Notes: generated from the sequence alone by a model not told the origin. A stretch of DNA of 64,000 bases from Chitinispirillales bacterium ANBcel5 (GCA_029688955.1 JARUKZ010000005.1:109604-173603), one strand, 5' to 3'; shown: positions 53,336 to 62,767, numbered from the stretch's first letter. Numbers and translations: made by a program.

Positions 53336-53523
53336 GTCCATATGCAGCAAGTGAGGGGATAAGACAAGCCTGCAAGCAATGACTAACGTAAGTATATCGC
53401 ACGATTGGCAGCTCCCTCTCACCCGCATGCTATCTTAGATCTTTTACCGGGCACCACAGGCGAAATGTATTATACTTATTCATGTTAGAAATTAAAAACC
53501 GCGAGTCTTTTGGAGAAGAGCTT

Positions 53524-53871
53524 ATGAACTACAGGGTAGTAAAAGAATACAGCACAGAGATAGAACATCCGATCCGAATTGAGCAGGGAGAAATTCTTCA
53601 GGTGGTGGAAGAATCCGATTCGGATGGAGATTGGGCAGATTGGGTTCTTTGTAAAGGCAAACACAAAGAGGGTTGGGTACCTAAGCAATACCTGGATATT
53701 AAAGGAAAAAGGGCTACTTCGCTTCGGGACTATGATGCTCAGGAACACAATTTAGCCATCGATGAATTGTTGGTGGCATCGTATGAGCTTAATGGGTGGA
53801 TATGGGCGGTAAAAGAAAATGCTCCGGAAACATGGGCGTGGGCTCCACTCAATCATCTGAAAAAAGAGTAG
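53524..53871 (+). CDS. Two-SH3-domain cytoplasmic protein
   Basis: From the ATG at 53524 (GGAG upstream), 115 residues. Two SH3-like barrels are visible: RVVKEYSTEIEHPIRIEQGE with GWVPKQYLDI, and SLRDYDAQEHNLAIDELLVA with WAWAPLNHL. Such small tandem SH3 proteins are known in Firmicutes and others and probably mediate protein contacts. There is no signal peptide. A longer frame from 53482 would add 14 residues without a ribosome site. It ends 8 bases before the stop of the opposing ATPase gene. Confidence 0.78.
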   Translation: MNYRVVKEYSTEIEHPIRIEQGEILQVVEESDSDGDWADWVLCKGKHKEGWVPKQYLDIKGKRATSLRDYDAQEHNLAIDELLVASYELNGWIWAVKENAPETWAWAPLNHLKKE

Positions 53872-53879
53872 GTTGCCCT

Positions 53880-55586
53880 TTACGATGCGATTCGCAGGGA
53901 ACGCAGCCGATTCAGTGCTGCCGCCACATCCACACCTCGGATTTCAGCGAGATCACCCGGTTTGCCGGGAGTGATACAGTCTATGCCGCTTTCACGAATA
54001 TCATCTTCCAATCGATCAAGCAGCTCTTTCACTGTCAAATGGTCGTGCATGTACCGTTTCAGGTACACCAGACTTTCACCGATGGCCCTGGTCTGGCTGG
54101 TATCAACCAGCTGATCGATTCCGTTCAGATCTATATCCTCCCGGCCAAACTGAATGGTCTTCAGTCCCCGTGGGGCCACTTTTACCGCTTTGTTTCCCCT
54201 GGAGGGGTCGAGGCTCCCGGGAAGGGGCACCCGGTGATTGATCGGGCCAAAACTCTCTCCCCCCTCAGCAGATCGCTGAAGGCGATACTTGCGGGCGATT
54301 TGCTGCGCCTGTTCCGTTACATCTTCGGGCCGGTATTCATCCATCCTGATAACCGTATCCGCCACATCGAAATAATCACCCGAGCCTCCGATCACCAGAA
54401 TTGTGGATACCCCGTACTGTGTATACAACTGCCTCACTTTATCGATAAAAGGGGTAATTGGTTCACGGTTCTTTGCCACCAGCTCCTGCATGCGGTGGTC
54501 GCGGATCATGAAATTGGTGGCGGAGGTGTCTTCGTCGATCAGTAGTGCCGAAGCACCGGCTTCAAGCGCCTCGATGATATTCGCCGCCTGCGAGGTACTG
54601 CCGCTGGCGTCATCGGATGAAAACCGATGGGTATCGATACCGCGTGGAAGGTTTGAGATGAAGGGATCGATCCCGGTTTTCTCTATGCGTCGCCCATCCT
54701 CGGCCCTGATTTTTACCGCCTGGCGATCCGTTATGACAAACTCACGCCCGTCACCGGGGATGTGGTTGTATACCCCCCGCTCCAGAGCCCGAAGAAGAGT
54801 GGACTTTCCGTGATACCCTCCCCCCACAATCAGAGTCACCCCCCGGGGAATGCCCATCCCGCGGATCTCACCTCCGTTGGGAAGCGAAAAGGTGCGGGCA
54901 AGCTGTTGGGGCGGCTCGAAGGGGATCGCGTTGGTAGGTGACATGGGACGGTCGTCTATACCGCTTCGCCGGGGAAGGATTGCGCCCGATGCCACAAAGC
55001 CGATCAGATTTTCCCGTTGCAGCATACCCCTTAACGCGTCGGCGTCCTCCGCTGTTTCCACATGCCGATACACCGCCCCGGAGTTAAGGTTGCGGAAAAG
55101 AACTGCATAGAGAATACGGGGCAGCTGATCCATAATCATCTTTTGGGCAAGCTGTCCGTCAATAGTTCTTCCGAAAGCCGGCAGACCCAGCGTGATGCGC
55201 AGCTCGACCTCCCGATCATTTATCCAGGCGGAGCTTCGTTCCAAAATTTCCTGACCGGGGCTGTCGATACCGATTCGACCGCTCTTGCCGGCGCTTTTAT
55301 TGTGGGCGGTGATTGTATGGGCGGCTTCGCTGAATCGCCGGGTCAGAAAGTCACGCAGGGCGATCTCCCGACTACGCCCCGCAAACGTATCTGCGGGAAA
55401 ACCGGCGTGTTTTTGGGGAATAACTGCCCGGATTCTGCTTGGGGCGGCAAAGGGATCGCCCTGAACATGGTCGATAAAAAGAGTGTAGAAATCGGCCCGG
55501 TAGGACCCGGTGATACTCTTGTAGGCTTTATACCCTTTGCGGTCGATTCTTTGTAATGTCTTCTGCAGATCGGTAATGGTGTTCAT
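53880..55586 (-). CDS. ABC-class ATPase (YusC-like/PF09818 type), GC-rich
   Basis: 568 residues, soluble. This is the 'predicted ATPase of the ABC class' layout: Walker A GGGYHGKSTLL near residue 258, a signature-like stretch FSSDDASGSTSQAANI near 320, Walker B ALLIDEDTSATNFM near 345, and a switch His/Asp further on (ILVIGGSGDYFDVAD). Function is unknown; no membrane domain exists, so it is not a transporter. The gene is visibly much richer in G and C than its neighbours, with many CGG, GCC and CCG codons, which suggests acquisition by transfer. It converges with the SH3 gene. Full length, no frameshift seen. Confidence 0.88.
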   Translation of the reverse strand: MNTITDLQKTLQRIDRKGYKAYKSITGSYRADFYTLFIDHVQGDPFAAPSRIRAVIPQKHAGFPADTFAGRSREIALRDFLTRRFSEAAHTITAHNKSAGKSGRIGIDSPGQEILERSSAWINDREVELRITLGLPAFGRTIDGQLAQKMIMDQLPRILYAVLFRNLNSGAVYRHVETAEDADALRGMLQRENLIGFVASGAILPRRSGIDDRPMSPTNAIPFEPPQQLARTFSLPNGGEIRGMGIPRGVTLIVGGGYHGKSTLLRALERGVYNHIPGDGREFVITDRQAVKIRAEDGRRIEKTGIDPFISNLPRGIDTHRFSSDDASGSTSQAANIIEALEAGASALLIDEDTSATNFMIRDHRMQELVAKNREPITPFIDKVRQLYTQYGVSTILVIGGSGDYFDVADTVIRMDEYRPEDVTEQAQQIARKYRLQRSAEGGESFGPINHRVPLPGSLDPSRGNKAVKVAPRGLKTIQFGREDIDLNGIDQLVDTSQTRAIGESLVYLKRYMHDHLTVKELLDRLEDDIRESGIDCITPGKPGDLAEIRGVDVAAALNRLRSLRIAS

Positions 55587-55797
55587 AATAATTTCCCCGA
55601 TTATGTTCCTGTTATATTCTCAGTTCAGCCTGGTACTATCGGATAATATACAAATCATGAACGGGGGGTGTCATAAGTCCTGGGGGGAAACCATGAAAAA
55701 TTTCACTAAACCATAGTTTCTGGAGACCAGGCTTTTATAAAGCGGACGGTTAATTCCCTCTTAGTAAGCATTTTTGAAGCCAAAAAGCTTCCGTTTT

Positions 55798-55821
55798 AAG
55801 ACCTCTTTTGGGTCTTTTTTT
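55798..55821 (+). terminator. Rho-independent terminator
   Basis: AAGACC and GGTCTT flank a 7-base loop, and a run of eight T residues follows. No intact gene lies upstream on this strand, so it may belong to a lost gene. Confidence 0.6.
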
Positions 55822-55823
55822 AA

Positions 55824-55910
55824 TTAAGTTTTGCCACCAATTTAGCTGAAGAAGTCATATCAATAACTGAAGCATACTTCTCACTACAAACCGATTGGTT
55901 TGGGATCTAA
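55824..55910 (+). pseudogene. Remnant of a paralogue of the exported protein at 58969
   Basis: The frame encodes SFATNLAEEVISITEAYFSL then QTDWFGI-stop. The intact gene at 58969-59493 has YFATNLAEELKPVPEAYSTL then QTYKTNR at the corresponding place. DNA similarity is also clear in the shared stretches AATTTAGCTGA and GAAGCATACT. Only about 27 codons survive, so this is a degraded copy. Confidence 0.75.
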
Positions 55911-56326
55911 TTTTCAGCGATTCGAGGATAGAAGGGTGTAAAAAGAGGAAAAAGTGGAACCTAAAACGCTGATAGCCATTCGGGCAACAGCACCGATTCT
56001 AAGAGCATGGGTTCTGGTAAAAAAAACGGGAGGTAGCTGAAACTTTTCATTCTGGCATGGAGAGTATACTGAATTGAATCAGACGATTACAGGTTATAAG
56101 ACTCACTCTTAAGTTGTGCATACGTATCATGGCAATCAGAGTTCGGTCTTCACCGGTTAAAAGCAAAGGATACGTGAAAAGAGTACATACAGAGAGCGGT
56201 GTAGAATTTTTTGCTGTGGGGTGAAGTCGCGGGTGTCCCCACAGTTATAATTCCCAATTCTTATCTCACCTTGTTTTCCGTTGCATTGCACCGTATATCC
56301 GTGAGCAGTGCGATAAATATATAACT

Positions 56327-58138
56327 TCATTTCATCAAAAACATCCTTTTGTGCATGAACTCGTTACCGGCAGTAAGTTTGACAAAATATACCCCGCTGG
56401 CAAGCCTGCTTCCGTCAAATGAAATGGAAGAAACACCTTTTCGCGCTACCTTTCTACTTTTTAGTGTTTTTACCAGTTCCCCATTCAGTGCATATACGTT
56501 CAGTTCATAGTCTGTATGCTTTGGTACGTTATAGGAAATCGTTGTAGTTGAATAGAAGGAGCTTGGATAAATAGCTAAATGGAGTGATGATGCTGTTGTA
56601 TTCTGGAGATGAGTCATGGTGGTGGAAGGGACTTCGGTGACAATAACGAAATACATCAACGATGTTGTGGTGCCGTCGTTGGAGTTAATGCCCAGGCTAA
56701 TTTGCTCGTTTTCTGATACAGTCTTTTGGTACACTGATAGTGTTCTTTGCGTTGTTGCATCTTCCTGAACAGTCACCACCATATCAGTCAGATCATACTC
56801 TGAAAGCCAGTCGGGCTTTTCTTCAACTCTGTCTGAGTGTGCGATGTAGATACTTACTTCTTCTTTGGCACTAAACTCAGCATATTCGGAAAGAGACGTA
56901 TTGGATCGTGAATTCATTGCGGTTTGTATCCATTCTTCACCAGCTAAGGCATCTGGTACATCTGCAAATGTAAAGTCTCTGTCACCAAAAACAGTTTGCC
57001 CGTTCTGGATACCGGATCTGATGTTCCAGTTGGCTCCGTGACTCACTTCATAAATTAGGAGATTTTCTATCTTTTCCCCATCACCTTTTTCAATCTCGGT
57101 GACAGGAGGATCCTCAGGAGAAACTACGAAAGGAGGAGGAAGAACAGATCCAATACCTCCACCAGGTGGCGGACGGTTCTGGACATCAATACTGCTACCA
57201 CGGGTATTGCTTCCCGATATGGAGGTGTTACTTCGGTTTTCCCAGACATACCCGCTTAGCACCCGGTTATTTGGAACATTTTCAATCCAGATACCGATAT
57301 TGGAACAACCTGTAATTTCTACATAGTTAATTGTTACTCCATCGGTTCTTGTTAAACTGAAAAAGCCTCTTCCGCACTCGGTCGCAATCAATGTATCGAC
57401 AGTTATATTAGGTCCGCTACCGTTGGGTGTTCTAAACCCGGCATAGCCACCACCGTAATCGGCTCTGAAAGCATTGATGTACCCTATTTCGGCATTTCTT
57501 GTTTCATTGAGAATCAAACCACAATAGTTGGTGTGTCGCGAATAAAACCTTTCTACCACCATACTATCAATACCATAGGTCTCAAAACCGTGTCCTCTGG
57601 TTCCCTGAATTTCAAAAACTCCGGTTACTCTAAGGTTGGTTGTTCTGACCAGGTTGCTGTAACGATCATTGTCAATTCTTACTCCACCGGCGGTGTTTCC
57701 GCTAAAAATCATGGAAATATTGTGAAGGTGGACATAAGAACAGCCGTGAAAAGAGATTGCAGAGTTAGGAGCCCCTGTCATTCTCAGGTTTCTTATAGTA
57801 ATTCCATTGGTATGCCTTGCGCTAAAACCCCTTGTTGCGTTAATCTCATTGCCATGGAAATCAAATGTTTGATTTGCTCTGGGGTTTATTGTTCCTGTGA
57901 GATTTCCGGAGTTTCTAATATTGATTGTTCCGTTATCGATTCTTCTTACTGCCGCATCAATTGCATCGGCAAGACTGTTCCCTGAATAGTGACTGTTTTC
58001 CTCTATTGTCGTTGTCCAGGTGTCTCCTGAGCGGGAGACCTCTGCGGTCTGAGCCGCACTTATGCCTGGGTTGAAGACAATAATCAGCAGTAAAAAAACC
58101 AGTGTGCTTTCTATAAAACGGCTACTGAATCTGTGCAT
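56327..58138 (-). CDS. Secreted beta-helix protein, polysaccharide-lyase-like, with C-terminal sorting domain
   Basis: 603 residues. A signal peptide (LVFLLLIIVFNPGISAAQ) is followed by a right-handed parallel beta-helix (about 60-330) of the pectate lyase/rhamnogalacturonase type (TFDFHGNEINATRGFSA, then NGITIRNLRMTGAPNSAISF). A Pro/Gly linker leads to a domain found beside polysaccharide lyases in Fibrobacter-like proteins (about 350-500; DRDFTFADVPDALAGEEWIQ and VSIYIAHSDRVEEKPDWL). The C-terminal ~80 residues (YPSSFYSTTTISYNVP, then GVYFVKLTAGNEFMHKRMFL) are a type-A sorting domain of the type IX system. Catalytic residues cannot be confirmed. Confidence 0.85.
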   Translation of the reverse strand: MHRFSSRFIESTLVFLLLIIVFNPGISAAQTAEVSRSGDTWTTTIEENSHYSGNSLADAIDAAVRRIDNGTINIRNSGNLTGTINPRANQTFDFHGNEINATRGFSARHTNGITIRNLRMTGAPNSAISFHGCSYVHLHNISMIFSGNTAGGVRIDNDRYSNLVRTTNLRVTGVFEIQGTRGHGFETYGIDSMVVERFYSRHTNYCGLILNETRNAEIGYINAFRADYGGGYAGFRTPNGSGPNITVDTLIATECGRGFFSLTRTDGVTINYVEITGCSNIGIWIENVPNNRVLSGYVWENRSNTSISGSNTRGSSIDVQNRPPPGGGIGSVLPPPFVVSPEDPPVTEIEKGDGEKIENLLIYEVSHGANWNIRSGIQNGQTVFGDRDFTFADVPDALAGEEWIQTAMNSRSNTSLSEYAEFSAKEEVSIYIAHSDRVEEKPDWLSEYDLTDMVVTVQEDATTQRTLSVYQKTVSENEQISLGINSNDGTTTSLMYFVIVTEVPSTTMTHLQNTTASSLHLAIYPSSFYSTTTISYNVPKHTDYELNVYALNGELVKTLKSRKVARKGVSSISFDGSRLASGVYFVKLTAGNEFMHKRMFLMK

Positions 58139-58968
58139 TTTAGGTCTCCCATCATTGATTGCTCTTACAAATGTTACTGTCTTTTGATGCTTCTTCAGGT
58201 CCTGTTATGAGAAGCTCTCTAAGAATACTAACCATAAGATAAGCAAAAAAAATCGAGGAATAACAGAAAAGAGACTAAATGCTACTACACATATTATTGA
58301 AAAAAGAGGTAAAAAGATCTTTGTTATAACAGATATCACATAATCGGGTCATTTTTTCACTACACAAAAACTTTGGTGCGTAGAAAAGATTACAGATAGT
58401 CAGGGTGTTAGCAGTATCTGGTGGATTGCAAAAAGGATTGATACGTACTATTGAGTTCGGCCGATTTCAGGAGACATCCTTGCATTGGCGACATAATACA
58501 TCTTCATTAGGTTGTTATACTCTCTTTTAGAAAGAATAACTGATAGAAAGAGTGGAGTGCATAGGAAAAAGCTAAGAGAGTGAAATAAACGCAGAGGGCG
58601 CAGAGAACGCCCGTTCTCCGTAGCAGACTACTGCGAAGGGTGAACAGAGTTAAAGGCGCAGTGAGGGAAAAGAAGGAAAGGGCTCAAACGAGCCTGAAGG
58701 ACATTGTGCCCGAATGGGTACAACCGGTGCCGTCCGCGGCAGGCGCCCGGGATATCTCTATTCCTTAACTCACCACAGGTCTGCGCTTTAAATTTTTAGG
58801 GCTCATAATTGAATCAATTATTTTACCTGTTTAAGATCTATTTTGGACAGCAATGACTCGCTGTATAATACCTACGATTTTCAGTGTTTGGTGAAACACT
58901 ACTCTTTAAAGGCACGCAAAAAACACAATGCTACAAAATATCACAAAAATTCAGGAGAAGGCATCGCG
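58139..58968. other. Long intergenic region with GC-rich repeats
   Basis: 830 bases. The first ~400 are AT-rich without features. From about 58586 the sequence is repeat-like: CGCAGAGGGCGCAGAGAACG, then TCTCCGTAGCAGACTACTGC, and a block around 58699-58760 that includes the 21-mer shared with 51948-51968. These resemble dispersed intergenic repeats seen at the right edge of the window. AGGAGAAGG before 58969 is the next ribosome site. Confidence 0.5.
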
Positions 58969-59493
58969 ATGAAAAATCAATTACTTTGTATGTTACTGAC
59001 ACTTACATCAGTTATCTATGCCCACAATGATTCAATTGATGTAAAAGATTTACCAAAAATTGAATTGAGAAATGACCGATTGGATATGTCCGGTTTTTGT
59101 CCAAATACTGGAAGGTTTCATACCAGTATAATTAACCGACACTACTATTGCATAGGGGATACCAGAAATAAACGGGTTAATTATTTTGCCACAAATTTAG
59201 CTGAGGAACTCAAGCCAGTTCCCGAAGCATACTCCACATTACAAACCTATAAAACCAATAGAATATTGGAACTTTCTTTAGGGGTGACTGGTTTAGCAGT
59301 CGGAATAACCGGATTGGCGATAGAGCTGAATGCTCCAAAGGATGAGAATGGAGACATCCCGCTTCCAAATTTCACTGTCCCAATAATTGGCTTGGGAATA
59401 GCCCTTACTTCCTGGATACCTCGAATTATTTATCGGGGGAAGGTTGAAGAATCGGTGTCTATTTATAATTCAGCAATAAGTGATAGTGATTGA
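58969..59493 (+). CDS. Exported or membrane-bound protein, unknown
   Basis: The ATG at 58969 (AGGAGAAGG upstream) gives 174 residues; a start at 58843 would add 42 residues without export signal. A signal peptide (NQLLCMLLTLTSVIYA) is followed by a polar domain with two Cys, and two hydrophobic segments near the C-terminus (LELSLGVTGLAVGITGLAI and FTVPIIGLGIALTSWIPR). The family is not recognised. A decayed relative exists at 55824-55910, so the family is duplicated in this genome. Confidence 0.7.
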   Translation: MKNQLLCMLLTLTSVIYAHNDSIDVKDLPKIELRNDRLDMSGFCPNTGRFHTSIINRHYYCIGDTRNKRVNYFATNLAEELKPVPEAYSTLQTYKTNRILELSLGVTGLAVGITGLAIELNAPKDENGDIPLPNFTVPIIGLGIALTSWIPRIIYRGKVEESVSIYNSAISDSD

Positions 59494-59622
59494 TTAGTTC
59501 GAAATTACTTTTTATACCGTGGGCGTAAGGGGTAAAATAGACGGCCCCGATTAGAGTAGGATAAACATTATAATGCTAATCTATCTGCACCGGTCAAAAA
59601 ATAATAGCGACGGAGTGATCCT

Positions 59623-60237
59623 GTGATAAAGAATACGTATCGAAAAAATAGGCTTGTTTTAGTGGTGATCTTTTTTTTAAGTATAAGGTCCGTAAGTAGT
59701 AGTACTGATAAGGAGCTACGTTTATACACCAAAACAGATTTATCAGAAATAAACCTTCAAATCTATGATGGTGATGATTTTAAATTTTTATACCCACCTA
59801 ATGCTGTGTTAGAGATAACCGGAGATAAAATAGTTATTCTGGGGCCAGGGGATATTCAAAACAAAAACATAAATTCATATACCTTTTATATAAAGACATA
59901 TGATAACCCCGGGAATCTGTCCGCAAAACAGTGGGCAACACAAAAAAATATTGAACAGTGGCAATTAGCAATTGAAAAAGGAATGCCTGTTGGTGGAATT
60001 CCAGTAAATGATGGAAAACTAATGGAGGAAAAAACAAGTATTGCCAAAATTTCAGGTGAAAAAGCTTTTAGAATACACTATTATGCTTTCGATAGTCATA
60101 GAATAGCATTTTATATTGATAAAAATCAGAAGCTATATGAATTGAGTTATACTGGTTATCCCATTGAAAATTCATATACAGCACCATATAAGATTGATGT
60201 TTATAGCTTTATACTGAATTCTTTTCTATTTAAGTAA
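59623..60237 (+). CDS. Exported protein, unknown
   Basis: 204 residues from a GTG at 59623 with GGAGTG upstream. A signal peptide (LVLVVIFFLSIRSVSSS) precedes a mixed alpha/beta domain with repeated Asp/Asn/Lys-rich strands (YTFYIKTYDNPGNLSAKQWA, KISGEKAFRIHYYAFDSHRI). The pattern resembles small periplasmic PsbP-like/DUF domains, but no firm match is possible. It lies alone between two exported-protein regions. Confidence 0.65.
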   Translation: MIKNTYRKNRLVLVVIFFLSIRSVSSSTDKELRLYTKTDLSEINLQIYDGDDFKFLYPPNAVLEITGDKIVILGPGDIQNKNINSYTFYIKTYDNPGNLSAKQWATQKNIEQWQLAIEKGMPVGGIPVNDGKLMEEKTSIAKISGEKAFRIHYYAFDSHRIAFYIDKNQKLYELSYTGYPIENSYTAPYKIDVYSFILNSFLFK

Positions 60238-60696
60238 TAGAGCTTTCCTTTCTTTATTGTTGGAACCATGCACAGGATTATCAGTTAAACAGTCCACTAC
60301 AATCCATATTTTAAGAACCTAAGTATCACAGTGGTTGTTAGACTCATTTGTTTCTTTAGAAATTCTTCCAGGTTTTCTTCTTGTCTTTGGATGAATATTT
60401 AGCCGGTGCGTTTAGTACGTTTGGGGGTATAATCCTTAGGCTTGTTTGCAATGCACTGCTGTGAGAGAGCGCTTATGGTGGTGGCAAGATGAATTTGGTT
60501 CGAACTTCAAGAGTTAGACACCCACAGCCCACCATAAGCAATGTAAGACCAAACCGTACACAATTTATTCGGCAATAAATCGAAAGCAATAAGATCATGG
60601 CAGAGAGCTGATGTATATTATCACACCAGTTTGCGTTACTGTTCGGGGGGCCTTCCCCTTAAGAAGCCAAAATTTTAATCAAAGAGAGTAGATGGT
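60238..60696. other. Intergenic region with an inverted repeat
   Basis: 459 bases. GCTTATGGTGG at 60471-60481 pairs with CCACCATAAGC at 60529-60539 across a 47-base loop. No gene or clear terminator was identified. The Lgt ribosome site (AGAGAG near 60686) is at its right end. Confidence 0.45.
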
Positions 60697-61551
60697 ATGA
60701 GCCACATTAATTGGAATATTAACCCCGAAATCGTGAATATATTTGGTATTTCAATCAGGTACTACGGAGTGTTGTTTGGTGCCGGAGTATTACTTTGCCT
60801 CTATATCTTACGATGGATTTTTGAAAACGAAAACATACCATCTGAGAAAGGCGAAAAGCTCCCTCTTTATCTGATGATTGGGGCTTTGGCAGGGGCGAGA
60901 CTGGGACATACGCTCTTCTATCAGGCCTCTTATTACCTGAGCAACCCTTTGGAGATATTTCTTCCCATTCAAAGAACCATTGAGGGGGGGTATAGGTTTT
61001 CGGGCTTTCAGGGATTGGCAAGTCATGGTGGTGCGATAGGGTTAATCATTGCCTTTATTATTTATTCCAAAAAGGCGAAGCTGCCGATGGTCAGGACAAT
61101 GGATTTGATCGCGATTGTCGCGCCTCTGGGCGCGTTTTTTGTCAGACTTGGTAACCTGATGAATTCTGAAATAGTTGGACTGCCAACCTCTGTGCCCTGG
61201 GCATTTGTTTTCCAGCGTAACGATTCTATACCACGACATCCGGCCCAGCTCTATGAAGCAACAGCGTATCTGTTTACCTTTTTAGTGTTGTTGTTTTTGT
61301 ACAAGGCAAAAAAACATACTTTGAAAAACGGATTCTATTTCGGGTTATCGATGATAATGATTTTCATAGCACGATTCTTTATTGAATTTGTTAAAGAGCG
61401 CCACGTTGCCTTTGAAGAACATCTGGCTCTTAGCATGGGGCAATTACTCAGTATTCCATTTGTTTTGTTGGGAATTGGATTTATAGTCTTTGGATATTTC
61501 GGGGATAAAAAACTATTGAGTTCAAAAGGTGATGGGTTAAAGGAAGGTTAA
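60697..61551 (+). CDS. lgt: Prolipoprotein diacylglyceryl transferase Lgt
   Basis: 284 residues with about seven transmembrane helices. Lgt adds diacylglycerol to the lipobox Cys of prolipoproteins. Family motifs are seen in order: YYGVLFGAGVL, IGALAGARLGHTLFYQ, FQGLASHGGAIGLIIAF, and VRLGNLMNSEIVGLP (the R-G-N signature). The C-terminal ARFFIEFVKERH is also conserved. Lipoproteins in this window (25747, 52859) would be substrates. Past the stop the sequence turns into repeats. Confidence 0.97.
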   Translation: MSHINWNINPEIVNIFGISIRYYGVLFGAGVLLCLYILRWIFENENIPSEKGEKLPLYLMIGALAGARLGHTLFYQASYYLSNPLEIFLPIQRTIEGGYRFSGFQGLASHGGAIGLIIAFIIYSKKAKLPMVRTMDLIAIVAPLGAFFVRLGNLMNSEIVGLPTSVPWAFVFQRNDSIPRHPAQLYEATAYLFTFLVLLFLYKAKKHTLKNGFYFGLSMIMIFIARFFIEFVKERHVAFEEHLALSMGQLLSIPFVLLGIGFIVFGYFGDKKLLSSKGDGLKEG

Positions 61552-61574
61552 CCCATGACTGATTAAGGATAATA

Positions 61575-61690
61575 AGAAGGATTTTATGGGGCTAAAGGCG
61601 ATAGATTGGGTCACCCCCGGGCGTCAATGGTGAAAGCGTGGGAGAACCCGTTTGGGGGGACCCTTGGGCTTTAATCGCGGGAGGGGAGAA
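61575..61690 (+). repeat. Repeat family R1, copy A
   Basis: About 110 bases with the core GGGTCACCCCCGGGCGTCAA, then TGGTGAAAGCGTG, a GGGGGGACCCTTGGGC block and TAATCGCGGG. The same unit appears as copies B (62232-62341), D (63227-63338) and F (63600-63718), and in part at 62930, 62775, 63548 and 63877. Confidence 0.85.
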
Positions 61691-61738
61691 AATTTGGAAT
61701 TTGGAATTTGGAATTTGGAATGAAAGAATGAAAGAATG
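61691..61738 (+). repeat. Short tandem repeats (7-mer and 8-mer)
   Basis: The 7-base unit TTTGGAA is repeated four times in a row, followed by two copies of GAAAGAAT. Such short tracts are prone to slippage. Confidence 0.75.
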
Positions 61739-62231
61739 TATCGACGCCTCAGCTGTGTATTATGGACAATGCCCTGAGCAATTCCTCGAGCATGCACTTA
61801 ACAGTTCCTCGAGCGGAGTCGAGAGGCGTAACGGTTCAAATATATGATGAAGAAAATAGTAACCACCCATTTCCCCCTTTTTCCTGCTCAACGCTCATAG
61901 CTATTAAAACCCAAACCTCCCACTCTACCACCGAAGCAAGCCCTGAACAGGGCGGTTTCCATTAAAAGCCCAGGGCAATCGCCCTGGGAAAAACAACACC
62001 GTGGACCAAGGAGCCCTGAAGGGGCGACCTCTATGGAAAATTGGAGAATGTGGAATGTGGTAATGCAGGATTTTTTGAGCTCCATCACGCCGTCTCGCTG
62101 TTCTCTCTTAAGACCTCATCCCGGCCGTTGGCCACCTTTCTCCCACAGGGAGAAGGCCACACACAACATGGTATCTAGAGTGAGATGATTAACATATGTG
62201 TTACATTTATCTATGTAGGAAATAAATAACA

Positions 62232-62341
62232 GGATTTTTATGGGGCTAAAGGTGATTGATTGGGTCACCCCCGGGCGTCAATGGTGAAAGCGTGTAGGGA
62301 CCCGCTTGGGGCGACCCTTGGGCTATCATCACGGGAGGAAG
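62232..62341 (+). repeat. Repeat family R1, copy B
   Basis: Full-length R1 unit beginning CAGGATTTTTATGGGGCTAA, with a few differences from copy A (AAGGTGATTG, CTTGGGGCGACC). Confidence 0.85.
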
Positions 62342-62571
62342 GGGGAATGGGATTTTATAGAGACCAGGCCTTAAAAGACCTGGCTATAAACCTGTGCAGA
62401 GCGAAGCCGAAGTATGGACTGCCCTTACAGGGCAGGGACTCCATAGCAGTGACATCATTTTAGGCATTGTGGCAATATCTTACAGTTGGTTCTACAGGGG
62501 GGGGGCTCATCCCGGCCGTTGGCCTGAGCTGCAGTTCCTCGAGATACTATGATAAAAAGGTAGGATGTAAG

Positions 62572-62640
62572 GAGCACCTCTTTTTACTTTGGAATGAAGA
62601 AACATTGACTTTTATTCAAACCATTTCATCGGAGGTGCTC
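62572..62640 (+). repeat. Inverted repeat in front of the IS110 fragment
   Basis: GAGCACCTC at 62572-62580 and GAGGTGCTC at 62632-62640 are exact inverted copies across 51 bases. The right arm contains the ribosome site for the transposase fragment, so the structure could cover or expose it. Confidence 0.6.
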
Positions 62641-62641
62641 T

Positions 62642-62767
62642 ATGACTGTATATAATAAATGTGCAGACTTTAAGGGTGAAAATTTTTATGGTGGTATTGA
62701 TACTCACAAAAGAAACTGGAAATTTACTGTGCGTACGCGGAGTCGAGAGCAGTTCCCCGAGATTTGA
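62642..62767 (+). pseudogene. IS110-family transposase, N-terminal fragment
   Basis: An ATG at 62642 follows GGAGGT by 6 bases and encodes MTVYNKCADFKGENFYGGID then THKRNWKFTVRT. YGGIDTHKRNWKFTV matches the start of IS110/IS1111 DEDD transposases, with the first catalytic Asp in GID. After about 32 codons the sequence runs into dispersed repeat DNA (CGGAGTCGAGAGCAGTTCC) and a stop at 62765. The other ~250 residues are missing, so it is a remnant. Confidence 0.8.

Larger units (their letters stand above)
55587..56326. other. Long intergenic region with a gene remnant and a terminator
   Basis: 740 bases. It contains a terminator-like hairpin at 55798-55821, a remnant of a paralogue of the 58969 gene at 55824-55910, and a palindrome CTGTGGGG...CCCCACAG at 56214-56244. 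The first ~200 bases, upstream of the ATPase gene, have no coding sign. The remaining stretches appear non-coding. Confidence 0.5.
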
